A stretch of 64,000 nucleotides of DNA, from contig CANRIR010000002.1 of assembly GCA_947630735.1 (NCBI GenBank), forward strand, positions 49,380 to 113,379, read 5' to 3'. Under the pieces are notes generated by a model. That model was not told the DNA's origin. It did no database searches and was given only the letters and a program-made list of their open reading frames with translations. This document shows, piece by piece, positions 1 through 8,994 of the stretch; the stretch's first letter is position 1, and each line of letters starts with the position of its first letter. The position numbers were made by a program, and so were the translations under genes. This DNA comes from an uncultured Marvinbryantia sp. Lineage in GTDB: Bacteria; Bacillota; Clostridia; Lachnospirales; Lachnospiraceae.

Positions 1-1157
1 AGGGCAATGAAAAGCCCGGAAAAAAATTGCTGCTCACGGGGAGCGGGCGCTGCAACCTCTCCAACTTAAAGCAGGGGGACGACTGCTACCGGGGCGCGGA
101 TCCGCTCTTTGCAAAGCGGGTGCTGGAGCGCTTCACGCCGCAGGACGCCATACGCTTTTTCCGCTCCATCGGCCTTCTGACCTGCGACCGGGACGGCTAT
201 GTCTACCCCGTCACGGGGCAGGCGTCGTCGGTGCTGGACGTACTCCTTCTGGAGCTTTCGCGGCGGAAGGTAAAAATGAAATACCGGGAAAAGGTGCGGT
301 CCGTCTCCAAAGAGGGGGCGGAATTTCTGGTAAAGACCGACGGCTGGACCTACCGCGCGGACGCCGTCGTCCTGGCCGCCGGGTCCATGGCCGTGCCCTC
401 CACCGGGTCCGACGGGAGCGGCTACGACATCGCCCGGATGTGCGGGCACCGCATCGTGCCGCCGATGCCGGCCCTGGTTCCCTTAACAGTACGGGAACAG
501 GCTTTTTCGCGGCAGCTCTCCGGCCTTCGCATGCGCGCAGCCATCTCTTTGCACTGCACGGACAGGGGCGCGCAGGCTGCCGTGATCCGGCGGGAATCCG
601 GGGAGCTGCAGTGGACGGACTACGGCATCTCCGGCATCGCCGTCTTTCAACTGAGCCGCTACGCCGTGCAGTGCCTGGAACAGGGCGGACGCGTGTCGGC
701 AAAGATCGATCTTCTGCCGGATCATTCCGAAGAAGAGCTTCTGGAACACCTCCGGCTGCGAAGCCTCGCGGGCACGGCCGCACAGATGCTCGTGGGGATC
801 CTCCCCGCAAAGGCCGTGCATCCTCTGCTTCAGGCGGCGGGCATTTCGCCACAGACCGCGGCCGCGTCCCTTGCAAAGGCGGACCTTGACAGCCTTGCGG
901 CCCGGATCAAGCGCCTTGCGCTTTCGATCACCGGGAGCCGATCCTTCGACCAGGCCCAGTCCTGCCAGGGCGGCGTGGACTGCTCCTTCGTGGATCCCGA
1001 GACCATGGAGTCGCGGCTTGTGCCGGGCCTCTATTTTTCCGGGGAGATCCTGGATGTGGACGGTGCCTGCGGGGGCTACAACCTGCAGTGGGCCTGGGCA
1101 AGCGGCCACGCGGCGGGCAGTGCGGCGGGCGCAGGCGGGCAGGAGAGAACAGATTGA
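1..1157 (+). CDS. HI0933-family FAD-dependent oxidoreductase, 5'-truncated by window edge
   Basis: The reading frame is open from the first base of the window, so the start and the N-terminal dinucleotide-binding motif lie outside. The visible part begins just before the motif LLLTGSGRCNLSN, a hallmark of the HI0933/YhiN flavoprotein family. The C-terminal block SGEILDVDGACGGYNLQWAW, which closes the FAD site in this family, is intact. About 385 residues are present against roughly 400-420 for full members, so only a short N-terminal piece is missing. The family binds FAD; its substrate is unknown. The next gene, another FAD enzyme, starts 31 bases downstream on the same strand, suggesting cotranscription. 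An apparent TTG start at 27 is internal and should not be used as the gene start. Confidence 0.88.
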   Translation, partial: GNEKPGKKLLLTGSGRCNLSNLKQGDDCYRGADPLFAKRVLERFTPQDAIRFFRSIGLLTCDRDGYVYPVTGQASSVLDVLLLELSRRKVKMKYREKVRSVSKEGAEFLVKTDGWTYRADAVVLAAGSMAVPSTGSDGSGYDIARMCGHRIVPPMPALVPLTVREQAFSRQLSGLRMRAAISLHCTDRGAQAAVIRRESGELQWTDYGISGIAVFQLSRYAVQCLEQGGRVSAKIDLLPDHSEEELLEHLRLRSLAGTAAQMLVGILPAKAVHPLLQAAGISPQTAAASLAKADLDSLAARIKRLALSITGSRSFDQAQSCQGGVDCSFVDPETMESRLVPGLYFSGEILDVDGACGGYNLQWAWASGHAAGSAAGAGGQERTD

Positions 1158-1187
1158 AAATTTTTTGATCAGGTAAGAGGGGAAACT

Positions 1188-2783
1188 ATGATACGGATCT
1201 CACAGCTGAAAATGAAGCCGGGATTTACGCAGGAGGACGTGACATGGGCCGCGGCAAAAGAACTTCGCGTGCCGCAGGGGGCCATCCAGAGGACCGTCAT
1301 CCGAAAGCAGTCCATCGACGCCAGGAAAAAACCGGATGTGCGCTTTATCTTAAGCGTGGATGTGGAAGTAAAAAAAGAGCAGAAGCTTCTGCAGAATACA
1401 AAAGATCCCAACATCTTCAGGGCCGCGGACGTGACATACCGCCTGCCGGAGCGCGGCGGCGCACCTCTTCTGGAAAGACCGGTCATCGCGGGCTTCGGCC
1501 CGGCGGGCATGTTCTGCGCCCTGCTTCTCGCAAAGTGCGGGTACCGCCCCCTGGTCCTGGAGCGCGGGCAGGATGTGGACGCGCGCACCCGGGCCGTGGA
1601 GCAGTTCTGGGAGAGCGGCGCGCTTGATACAGGCTCCAACGTGCAGTTTGGGGAGGGAGGCGCCGGCACCTTCTCTGACGGGAAACTGAACACCCTGGTA
1701 AAAGACCGCGAAGGGAGAGCCGGGTTTGTCCTGGAGACTTTCGCGCGGGCGGGGGCAGGCGGGGATATCCTCTATGTCCACAAGCCCCACATCGGCACGG
1801 ATGTGCTGCGCACCGTGGTAAAAAACATCCGAAAAGAGATCGAGGCTCTGGGCGGGGAGATCCTTTTCAGAAGCCAGGTTACGGACCTGAATATCCGGGA
1901 GGGGCGGCTTTTTGGCATCACGGTAAACGGGCGGGAGGAGATCCCCTGCGAAGTGCTTGTGCTCGCCATCGGCCACAGCGCGCGGGACACCTTTTCCATG
2001 CTGAGCCAAAAACCGGTCCTCATGGAGCAGAAGCCGTTTGCGGTGGGCCTTCGCATCGAACATCCCCAGAGCCTGATCAATCTGGCTCAGTACGGGGCAG
2101 AGAAGCCGGAATATCTGCCGCCGGCGGACTACAAGCTCACGGAAAAACTGCCGAACGGCAGAGGCGTCTATTCGTTCTGCATGTGCCCGGGAGGCTATGT
2201 GGTAAACGCCTCCTCCGCACAGGGCATGCTGGCGGTGAACGGCATGAGCTATCGGGCCCGGGACGGGCAGAACGCCAACAGCGCCATTGTGGTGACCGTC
2301 TCGCCCGCGGATTTCGGCGCCCCGGACGTCCTCGCAGGCGTCCGCTTTCAGGAGCGGCTGGAGCAGGCCGCCTGGCGCCTCGGCCGGGGGCGCATCCCGG
2401 TGCAGCTGTTCGGGGATTTCTGCAGGAAGCGCGAAAGCCTGCGCCTTGGGGACATACTTCCCTGCACGAAGGGAGCGTACGAGCTCGCCGATCTGCGGGA
2501 ATGTCTCCCGGAAGTCCTGTCGTCCTCCCTTGCGGAGGGAGTGCGCCGCTTTGACGGGAAGATCCGCGGGTTTGCCCGAAAAGACGCTGTGCTCTCCGGC
2601 GTGGAGAGCCGCACGTCCTCGCCGGTGCGCATCGTGCGCGGGGAAGACGGCGTCTCCAGCGTGAACGGGCTATATCCCTGCGGGGAGGGAGCGGGCTATG
2701 CGGGAGGGATCACCTCGGCGGCCATGGACGGCATGCGGATCGCGGAGGCGGTCATCCGCACCTATTCTCCGAAGATCCGTTAG
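1188..2783 (+). CDS. NAD(P)/FAD-dependent dehydrogenase (COG2509-type)
   Basis: This 531-residue protein has a short N-terminal domain (about residues 1-95), then a Rossmann FAD motif VIAGFGPAGMFCALLLAK near residue 100, and the C-terminal FAD-closing block GLYPCGEGAGYAGGITSAAM near residue 500. The order and length fit the uncharacterised FAD-dependent dehydrogenase family COG2509, widespread in Clostridia. The internal motif FCMCPGGYVVNASS is also typical. The exact substrate is unknown. The ATG is preceded by GAGGGGAAACT, a good ribosome-binding site. It follows another flavoprotein by 30 bases, so the two may share a transcript. Confidence 0.88.
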   Translation: MIRISQLKMKPGFTQEDVTWAAAKELRVPQGAIQRTVIRKQSIDARKKPDVRFILSVDVEVKKEQKLLQNTKDPNIFRAADVTYRLPERGGAPLLERPVIAGFGPAGMFCALLLAKCGYRPLVLERGQDVDARTRAVEQFWESGALDTGSNVQFGEGGAGTFSDGKLNTLVKDREGRAGFVLETFARAGAGGDILYVHKPHIGTDVLRTVVKNIRKEIEALGGEILFRSQVTDLNIREGRLFGITVNGREEIPCEVLVLAIGHSARDTFSMLSQKPVLMEQKPFAVGLRIEHPQSLINLAQYGAEKPEYLPPADYKLTEKLPNGRGVYSFCMCPGGYVVNASSAQGMLAVNGMSYRARDGQNANSAIVVTVSPADFGAPDVLAGVRFQERLEQAAWRLGRGRIPVQLFGDFCRKRESLRLGDILPCTKGAYELADLRECLPEVLSSSLAEGVRRFDGKIRGFARKDAVLSGVESRTSSPVRIVRGEDGVSSVNGLYPCGEGAGYAGGITSAAMDGMRIAEAVIRTYSPKIR

Positions 2784-2884
2784 AAAAATTTAATGTTTCA
2801 GATATATACTTTTTTCCGGAGTTATGCTATTATGAATTATAAGGCGTAGTTTGTTTTTCTGTCGGGAGAGTACGGATTACAGCC

Positions 2885-3580
2885 ATGGAACATTCCACCA
2901 TCAAGGGCCTTCCGGACGAGGAACGCCCTTATGAAAAATGCCTGAAGATGGGCCCCGCGGTCTTGACAGACGCGGAACTTCTGGCAGTCATCCTGCGCAC
3001 GGGGACGAGGGGAGCCACCTCGATCGAACTCGCGCGGGAAATCTTAAACGGGTCCGAAGAAAAGCCAAATCTGCTCGGACTGTACGGGCTGACCGTCCCC
3101 CAGCTTCGCCGGATCAAGGGCGTGGGGACCGTCAAGGCGATCCAGATCCAGTGTATCACGGAGCTGGCGCGCCGCATGGCGAAGGCAAAGGCGGGGGAGG
3201 GGCGCTCCCTTCGGAGCGCAGACGCCATTGCCGACTACTACATGGAAGATTTCCGGCACTTAGAGCAGGAGCAGGTCATGCTGCTGATGTTCGACACAAA
3301 AGGCGCGCTGCTGAGAGACGAGGTCATCTCCAAGGGCACGGTCAGCCAGTCCTGCGTGTCGCCCCGGGAGATCTTTCTGACCGCGCTTAAAAATCACGCG
3401 GTCTATGTGATCCTGATGCACAACCATCCAAGCGGCGACGTCACGCCCAGCCCGGAGGACCGCCTGCTCACAAAGCGTGTGTGGGAGGCCGGCAATCTGC
3501 TCGGCATCGCGCTGATGGATCACATTATCGTGGGGGATAAGCGTTACTTCAGTTTTCGGGAACAGGGGATCATAAAATAA
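2885..3580 (+). CDS. radC: RadC/JAB1-MPN domain protein
   Basis: The 231-residue protein has an N-terminal helix-hairpin-helix part (RIKGVGTVKAIQIQ, about residues 75-90) and a C-terminal JAB1/MPN metalloprotease-like domain. The JAMM metal motif HNHPSGDVTPSPED is complete, with His179, His181 and Asp192. RadC was named for DNA repair, but that role is not well supported; the family resembles deubiquitinase-type metalloproteases. The gene sits immediately before mreB, a classical Firmicutes arrangement. The ribosome-binding site GGGAGAG lies rather far, 14 bases, from the ATG, but no better in-frame start is visible. Confidence 0.93.
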   Translation: MEHSTIKGLPDEERPYEKCLKMGPAVLTDAELLAVILRTGTRGATSIELAREILNGSEEKPNLLGLYGLTVPQLRRIKGVGTVKAIQIQCITELARRMAKAKAGEGRSLRSADAIADYYMEDFRHLEQEQVMLLMFDTKGALLRDEVISKGTVSQSCVSPREIFLTALKNHAVYVILMHNHPSGDVTPSPEDRLLTKRVWEAGNLLGIALMDHIIVGDKRYFSFREQGIIK

Positions 3581-3599
3581 TTTACGAGGGATGAATCAT

Positions 3600-4622
3600 A
3601 TGGAATTTCACAATGCGCTTGGCGTGGATTTCGGCACGGACACCATCAAGATCTGCGACAAGAAAAACCGCATCACGGTCTGCGAGAAGAATATGATCGC
3701 GATACGGGACGGCGGACACGTGGCCGCGATCGGCGACGCCGCGTATGAGATGTACGAAAAGACGCCCGCCAGCATAAAGGCCGGGTGCCCGATGAAGCAC
3801 GGGGTGATCGCCGAGACCAAAAATGCGGAGATCGTGCTCGCGCACCTCATGAAAAAGAACCGCCGCTTTCTCTCCGGTCAGCCGGCCGTTTACATCGCCG
3901 TGCCGCGGGATATCTCCGCCGTAGAGAAGCGGGCCTATTATAATGTGCTGAACAATGTGGTCAAGGCCAGAAAGATCTTTCTGGTGGACAAGGGGATCGC
4001 GGACACGGTCGGCGTCGGCGTCTCCATGGAATCGCCCCGCGCCAGCATGCTGGTAAATATCGGAGCCGGAACGACCGAGATCTCCATCGCCGCGGGCGGA
4101 AAGATCCTCATCAGCAAAACTTTGCAGCTCGGCGGGCAAAGCCTGGATGAGGACATCGTGACCATGACCAGGCGGATGTTCCAGCTGAACATCGGCATGC
4201 GCACGGCAGCTTTTTTAAAGAACCGGCTCGCCTATCTGATCGACGGTCCGGCGGATGCGTACAATGTCTGCGGGGTGAGCAGCATTTCCGGCCTTCCAGC
4301 GAGCGCGGACATCACCTCCACGGCGGTCAGCGCCGCTATCGGCAATACCGTCGGCCTTATCACGGAGGAGCTGCGCGGCATTGTAGACAGGCTCCCGCCG
4401 CAGTTCCACAGCGATATCATGGAGGCGGGGCTGTGCCTCACAGGCGGCACTTCCCTGATCCCCAATTTTGCGGACTACCTGCGCCAGGCCCTGGGCATGC
4501 CCATCTCTATGGTCCGGGAACCGGGACTTACCACTCTGCGCGGGATTCAGATGATCATGAACCGGCCGGAGCTTTCCGGGTGCACCTATTCCCTGCGGGA
4601 TCTGACGGGAAACACCATTTAG
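3600..4622 (+). CDS. mreB: MreB-like actin homologue with altered ATPase residues
   Basis: Rod-shape protein MreB polymerises under the membrane and guides lateral wall synthesis with MreC, MreD, RodA and PBP2, whose genes follow. This 340-residue protein has the actin-fold phosphate loops GVDFGTDTIKI (residues 8-18) and LVNIGAGTTEISIAAGG (151-167) and the adenosine motif LTGGTSLIPNF. Aligned by eye to Thermotoga MreB, Lys131 replaces the catalytic Glu of the EEPMAAA motif and Asn153 replaces the Asp of VVDIGGGTT, so ATP hydrolysis may be impaired. An in-frame ATG at 3591 abuts the ribosome-binding site ACGAGGG; the ATG at 3600 has correct spacing and is chosen. It could be called an MreB paralogue, but no other mreB is in the window. 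Confidence 0.87.
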   Translation: MEFHNALGVDFGTDTIKICDKKNRITVCEKNMIAIRDGGHVAAIGDAAYEMYEKTPASIKAGCPMKHGVIAETKNAEIVLAHLMKKNRRFLSGQPAVYIAVPRDISAVEKRAYYNVLNNVVKARKIFLVDKGIADTVGVGVSMESPRASMLVNIGAGTTEISIAAGGKILISKTLQLGGQSLDEDIVTMTRRMFQLNIGMRTAAFLKNRLAYLIDGPADAYNVCGVSSISGLPASADITSTAVSAAIGNTVGLITEELRGIVDRLPPQFHSDIMEAGLCLTGGTSLIPNFADYLRQALGMPISMVREPGLTTLRGIQMIMNRPELSGCTYSLRDLTGNTI

Positions 4623-4647
4623 AAGAACAGCCGTCAAGGAGAAGAAC

Positions 4648-5484
4648 ATGAGTCATTTTAGAAGCAAAACGCTGCTGTTTATTCTTTCCGTTCTCAGCGG
4701 CATCATCATCATACTGAGCTTTGTGGTTGATTTCTCGGTAAATCCGCTGAACTATGTGGCGGGCTATGTGCTGACGCCGCTGCAGTCCGGCATCAACCAG
4801 GTGGGCGGATGGCTGTCCGACCGCATGGATTATTTTGAGAGCAATCTGGACCTGGCCGCGAAAAACGAGGAGCTGCAGGCCCAGGTGGACGAGCTGACCG
4901 TGCAGAACACGCAGCTTCTGCAGGACCACGAGGAGCTGAACAGTCTGCGCGACCTCTACGAGCTGGACCACAAATATGAGAGCTACGAGAAAGTGGGCGC
5001 CAGAGTGATCGCGCGGGAGAACGCCGGAAACTGGTTCAGCATCTTTACCATCGATAAGGGGAGCGACGACGGGCTGGCCGTGGATATGAACGTGCTGGCC
5101 GGCGCCGGGCTGGCCGGCATCATTACGGATGTGGGCCCGAACTGGGCGAAGGTCCGCTCCGTCATAGACGATTACAGCAACGTGAGCGCGGAGATCACGG
5201 AAACCGGCGACACCTGCATCATCGCGGGCAGCCTGGACCTGATCGACGACGGAAAGATCAACCTGGTGAAGCTGAACGATCCGGATTCCGAGGCGAAGGC
5301 CGGGGACACCGTGGTGACGTCCCACATCAGCGACAAGTTCCTTCCCGGCATCCTGATCGGCTACATCAGCGAGATCCAGACGGATCCCAACAACCTGACC
5401 CGCTCCGGCTATATCTCCCCGGTGGTGGATTTCAAGGATATCAAGGAAGTGCTGGTCATCAAGAACCTGAAGCAGTCCATATAA
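4648..5484 (+). CDS. mreC: Rod shape-determining protein MreC
   Basis: A 278-residue bitopic membrane protein. One hydrophobic helix (about residues 8-30, LFILSVLSGIIIILSFVVDF) is followed by a coiled coil (about 65-105, rich in ELQAQVDELTVQNTQLLQDH) and a C-terminal beta-barrel domain with GLAGIITDVGPNWAKVRSVID. This matches MreC, which scaffolds the elongasome outside the membrane and activates PBP2. It lies between mreB and mreD, 25 and 13 bases apart. The ribosome-binding site is AAGGAGAAGAAC. Confidence 0.93.
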   Translation: MSHFRSKTLLFILSVLSGIIIILSFVVDFSVNPLNYVAGYVLTPLQSGINQVGGWLSDRMDYFESNLDLAAKNEELQAQVDELTVQNTQLLQDHEELNSLRDLYELDHKYESYEKVGARVIARENAGNWFSIFTIDKGSDDGLAVDMNVLAGAGLAGIITDVGPNWAKVRSVIDDYSNVSAEITETGDTCIIAGSLDLIDDGKINLVKLNDPDSEAKAGDTVVTSHISDKFLPGILIGYISEIQTDPNNLTRSGYISPVVDFKDIKEVLVIKNLKQSI

Positions 5485-5497
5485 CGGAGGCGGCGAT

Positions 5498-6028
5498 ATG
5501 AGAACGAAACTGATCATCCTCGGCACCATGCTCCTGTGCCTGCTCCTGCAGTGCTCACTGCTCCCGGCGATCTCCATCGCGTCCGTGACGCCCAACCTGA
5601 TGATCATCTTTACGGCGTCCTTCGGGCTGATGCGCGGGAAGCGGTCCGGGCTCCTGCTGGGCTTTCTGGGCGGTCTCCTGACGGATCTCCTTCTGGGGAG
5701 CCAGGGCGGACTGTTCGTGGGGCTGCGCGCGTTTGTATATATGTACATCGGTTATTTCAGCGGTTTCTGCTACCATATTTTTTATGACGACGATATCAAG
5801 ATGCCGGTAGTGCTGGCGGCGGCCGGCGATCTGGCATACGGTTTTCTGTTTTATGTCAGCCAGTTCCTGCTGCGCGGCAGAGTAGATTTTTTCTTTTATC
5901 TGCGCCGGATCATCCTGCCGGAGACCGTCTATACGGTGCTTCTGACGCTTGTGTGCTACCGGCTGTTCCTGCTGCTGAACCAGAAACTTGACATCATGGA
6001 TAAGAGGAGTGTAGGCAGTTTTGTTTAA
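5498..6028 (+). CDS. mreD: Rod shape-determining protein MreD
   Basis: A 176-residue integral membrane protein with about five hydrophobic segments, starting with LIILGTMLLCLLLQCSLLP. Composition, size and position directly after mreC identify MreD, the membrane partner of MreC in lateral wall synthesis. The segment LMRGKRSGLLLGFLGGLLTDLL fits the family consensus. The ribosome-binding site GGAGGCG precedes the ATG. Its last codons overlap the start of the PBP2 gene by 8 bases, implying translational coupling. Confidence 0.92.
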   Translation: MRTKLIILGTMLLCLLLQCSLLPAISIASVTPNLMIIFTASFGLMRGKRSGLLLGFLGGLLTDLLLGSQGGLFVGLRAFVYMYIGYFSGFCYHIFYDDDIKMPVVLAAAGDLAYGFLFYVSQFLLRGRVDFFFYLRRIILPETVYTVLLTLVCYRLFLLLNQKLDIMDKRSVGSFV

Positions 6029-8975
6029 GCGTATCCGGAAATATTTTGCAAGATCCATCCATTCCAGGATGCTGATCCTCGCCGTGCTGTTCGTGGGGAT
6101 ATCCTTTCTGCTGATCAACAGGCTGTTTGACCTGCAGATCGTCAACGGGGAGTCCTATCTGAACAATTTTACCACACAGATCAAGCGGGAGACCAGCATC
6201 GCCAGCACGCGCGGCTGCATCTATGACAGCGACAACAATCTGATCGCCTACAATAAACTGGCCTACGACGTCACGTTCCAGGACATGGGGAGCTACTCGA
6301 GCCGCGCGCAGAGGAACCTGTATATCAACGGCTATCTCTATAAGATCATGCAGATCCTTTACGCAAACGGCGACGACGTCTATACGGATTTTGCCATAGA
6401 CATCAACGACGCGGGTCAGTATGAGTTTACCAGGAGCGGTTATAACCTGCTGCGCTTTAAGGCGGACGTCTACGGCAGGATCTACACGGAGGCGCCGGAC
6501 GGGGTGGAACCGACGGATGAGAGCGTGCTGCAGGCCTCCGAGGCCGCGGTGACGCCGGAGGAGATGATGCGCCAGCTCGGCTCCGAGGACTGGTACGGCG
6601 TGACGGAGCACTATACCGCAGAAGAGTGGGCGGAGTTCGGCGTGTCGCCGGATGAGGTGGCGCAGTATGAGCTCCCGCAGGATCTCTCCAGGGAGGACTG
6701 CCTGAAGCTGGTCGCCCTGCGCAGCGCCATCAACCAGAACAGCTATCAGAAATATCTGCCCACCACCATTGCGAAGGACATCTCCGACCGGTCCATGTCC
6801 AGCCTGATGGAGAGCAAGGGCTATTATGTGGGCGTGGATGTGACGGAGAGCTCCATCCGCATCTACAACGAAAGCCCCTATTATTCCAATATCATCGGCT
6901 ATACCGGCCGGCCCTCCGCGGAGGAGATCGAATCTCTGAACGACGAGCTCGGGCATGACGCCTACGATATGACGGACATCATCGGCAAGGTGGGGCTGGA
7001 GCGGTATTTTGAGACGCAGCTGCAGGGAACCGACGGCAAAAAGGTGATCTACGTGGACAACCTGGGCAAGGTCCTGAAGGAGGATTCCGTGGTGGAACCC
7101 CAGGCCGGGAGCGATCTCTACCTGACGATCAAGACGGACTACCAGAAGGCGGCCTACCACCTGCTGGAGCAGTACATCGCCGGTATTATCTACAAGAATA
7201 CGCTGGATATGAAAGAGATCGACACGGAGGGCATCACCGAGGATGAGATCCGTATTCCCGTGTACGATCTGTACTACGCGCTGATCGAGAACAATGTCCT
7301 CAGTGTGACGCACATGGAGGCCGCGGACGCGACCCCGCTGGAGCAGGAGGTCTACCGGATGCTCCAGACGAGGGAGGCGCAGATCTTCAGCGAGCTCAAG
7401 TCAGAGCTTTTGTCGGAGGAGCCGCATCCCTACAAGGATCTCTCCAAGGCCATGAAGGTCTATATGACCTACCTGACCGACACCACGCTGCCGGAGCTGG
7501 GCATCCTGAAGACGGACGCCATCGACCAGACAGACAAGACCTATATCGCCTGGGCGGTGGATGAGACCATCAGCCTGCGGGAATACCTCACCTACGCCAT
7601 CTCCAAGGACTGGCTGGATGTGACGGGCATCATGGAGGAGAGCGACTACTGGAATTCCAACGAGATCTTCACCAATCTGTGCGATTATCTCGAGGAATAT
7701 GTCAAGACGGACCACAATTTCAGCAAGAAAGTGTATAAATACATGGTGGAGGACGACACCTTAAGCCCGGCCGTCCTGTGCAGGCTCCTGTTTGACCAGG
7801 GCGTTCTGGAAAAGAACGATTCGGAATACGCCGGCCTTGCGGACGGCAGTATATACGCCTACGACTTCATCATGGAAAAACTGTATGACCTGGAGATCCC
7901 GCCCTCCAAATTTGCCGTGGCCCCGTGTTCCGGCTCCCTTGTGCTGGTAGATCCGAACAACGGGAACGTGCTCGCCTGCGCGACCTACCCGGCCTACGAC
8001 AACAACCGTCTCGCGAACGATATGGACGAGGAATACTTCGAGGAGCTGATCCTGGACGGTTCCAGCCCCTTCTACAATAAGGCGACCCAGGAGCTGACTG
8101 CTCCCGGCTCCACCTACAAGATGGTGACCAGCGTGGCCGGCGTCATGGAAGGCGTTGTGGGCGTGGACGAGGGCATCGTCTGCAGCGGCAAATTTGACGC
8201 GGTAGACCCGCCCATCAACTGCTGGATCTATCCGGGGGCCCACGGCGCGATCACGCTCTCCACGGCCCTGCAGGAATCCTGCAACTATTATTTCAACACC
8301 ATCGGCGTCCGCTTAGGCGACGTGGGCAATGCGGACGGGGAGCTGGACGACGCCACGGGCGTGGAAAAGCTGCGCAAATATGCCTCCCTGTTCGGATTTG
8401 ATGAGGAATCCGGCATCGAGATGGATGAGAGCACGCCCCAGATATCCGATTACGCCATGGCGCCTTCCGCCATGGGACAGGGCCGGAACGCCTACGCCAC
8501 CGTGCAGCTCGCGAAATATGTGGCGACCGTGGCGAACCGCGGCACCTGCTACGACCTTACGCTTCTGGACAAGATCACGGACTCCGAGGGCAGAACCCTC
8601 GTGCAGAAAGAACCTGTGGTGCACAGCTACGTGGACGGCACGGAATATATGTGGGATGCCATCCATCTCGGCATGAACATGATGGTCCGCACCAACATGT
8701 ACATGAAGGATGTGGGGATCAACATGGCCGGCAAGACAGGTACGGCGGAGGAGACCGGCGTTCCCAGCCACGCGCTGTTCGTCGGGTTCGCGCCTCTCGA
8801 GAACCCGGAGGTGGCCATCGCCTGCCGCATCACAAACGGTTATACATCCGCGAACTCCGCGCTTCTCGCACGCGATATGATACGATATATCTTCAACCTG
8901 CAGGATCCGGACGAGCTGATCACCGGACACGCATCGGTCTACCAGGGTACCATCAGCGGAGCGAGAACAGACTAA
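6021..8975 (+). CDS. mrdA: Penicillin-binding protein 2 (elongasome transpeptidase) with large insertion
   Basis: Class B PBP of 984 residues: one N-terminal membrane helix (about 15-37), a PBP dimerisation region, and a C-terminal transpeptidase domain. The catalytic motifs are complete: SxxK at Ser697-Lys700 (GSTYK), SxN at Ser753 (SCN), and KTG at Lys905 (GKTGTAE). It cross-links peptidoglycan during cell elongation with RodA. PBP2 proteins are usually 600-700 residues; here about 250 mostly helical, acidic residues (roughly 390-640) lie between the N-terminal part and the transpeptidase domain. The start is TTG at 6021, overlapping mreD, with AGAGGAG 11 bases upstream; a GTG at 6009 runs straight into a stop. 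Confidence 0.92.
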   Translation: MFKRIRKYFARSIHSRMLILAVLFVGISFLLINRLFDLQIVNGESYLNNFTTQIKRETSIASTRGCIYDSDNNLIAYNKLAYDVTFQDMGSYSSRAQRNLYINGYLYKIMQILYANGDDVYTDFAIDINDAGQYEFTRSGYNLLRFKADVYGRIYTEAPDGVEPTDESVLQASEAAVTPEEMMRQLGSEDWYGVTEHYTAEEWAEFGVSPDEVAQYELPQDLSREDCLKLVALRSAINQNSYQKYLPTTIAKDISDRSMSSLMESKGYYVGVDVTESSIRIYNESPYYSNIIGYTGRPSAEEIESLNDELGHDAYDMTDIIGKVGLERYFETQLQGTDGKKVIYVDNLGKVLKEDSVVEPQAGSDLYLTIKTDYQKAAYHLLEQYIAGIIYKNTLDMKEIDTEGITEDEIRIPVYDLYYALIENNVLSVTHMEAADATPLEQEVYRMLQTREAQIFSELKSELLSEEPHPYKDLSKAMKVYMTYLTDTTLPELGILKTDAIDQTDKTYIAWAVDETISLREYLTYAISKDWLDVTGIMEESDYWNSNEIFTNLCDYLEEYVKTDHNFSKKVYKYMVEDDTLSPAVLCRLLFDQGVLEKNDSEYAGLADGSIYAYDFIMEKLYDLEIPPSKFAVAPCSGSLVLVDPNNGNVLACATYPAYDNNRLANDMDEEYFEELILDGSSPFYNKATQELTAPGSTYKMVTSVAGVMEGVVGVDEGIVCSGKFDAVDPPINCWIYPGAHGAITLSTALQESCNYYFNTIGVRLGDVGNADGELDDATGVEKLRKYASLFGFDEESGIEMDESTPQISDYAMAPSAMGQGRNAYATVQLAKYVATVANRGTCYDLTLLDKITDSEGRTLVQKEPVVHSYVDGTEYMWDAIHLGMNMMVRTNMYMKDVGINMAGKTGTAEETGVPSHALFVGFAPLENPEVAIACRITNGYTSANSALLARDMIRYIFNLQDPDELITGHASVYQGTISGARTD

Positions 8976-8994
8976 GCATCGGGAGAGTGGGGTT

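Noticed and set aside
2800..2884. Promoter before radC
   Set aside because: A TATTAT is present at 2828 but no acceptable -35 box is found at the right distance, so I do not list it.
3591..3599. Earlier ATG start for mreB
   Set aside because: It directly abuts the ribosome-binding site, leaving no spacing; the ATG at 3600 is properly placed.
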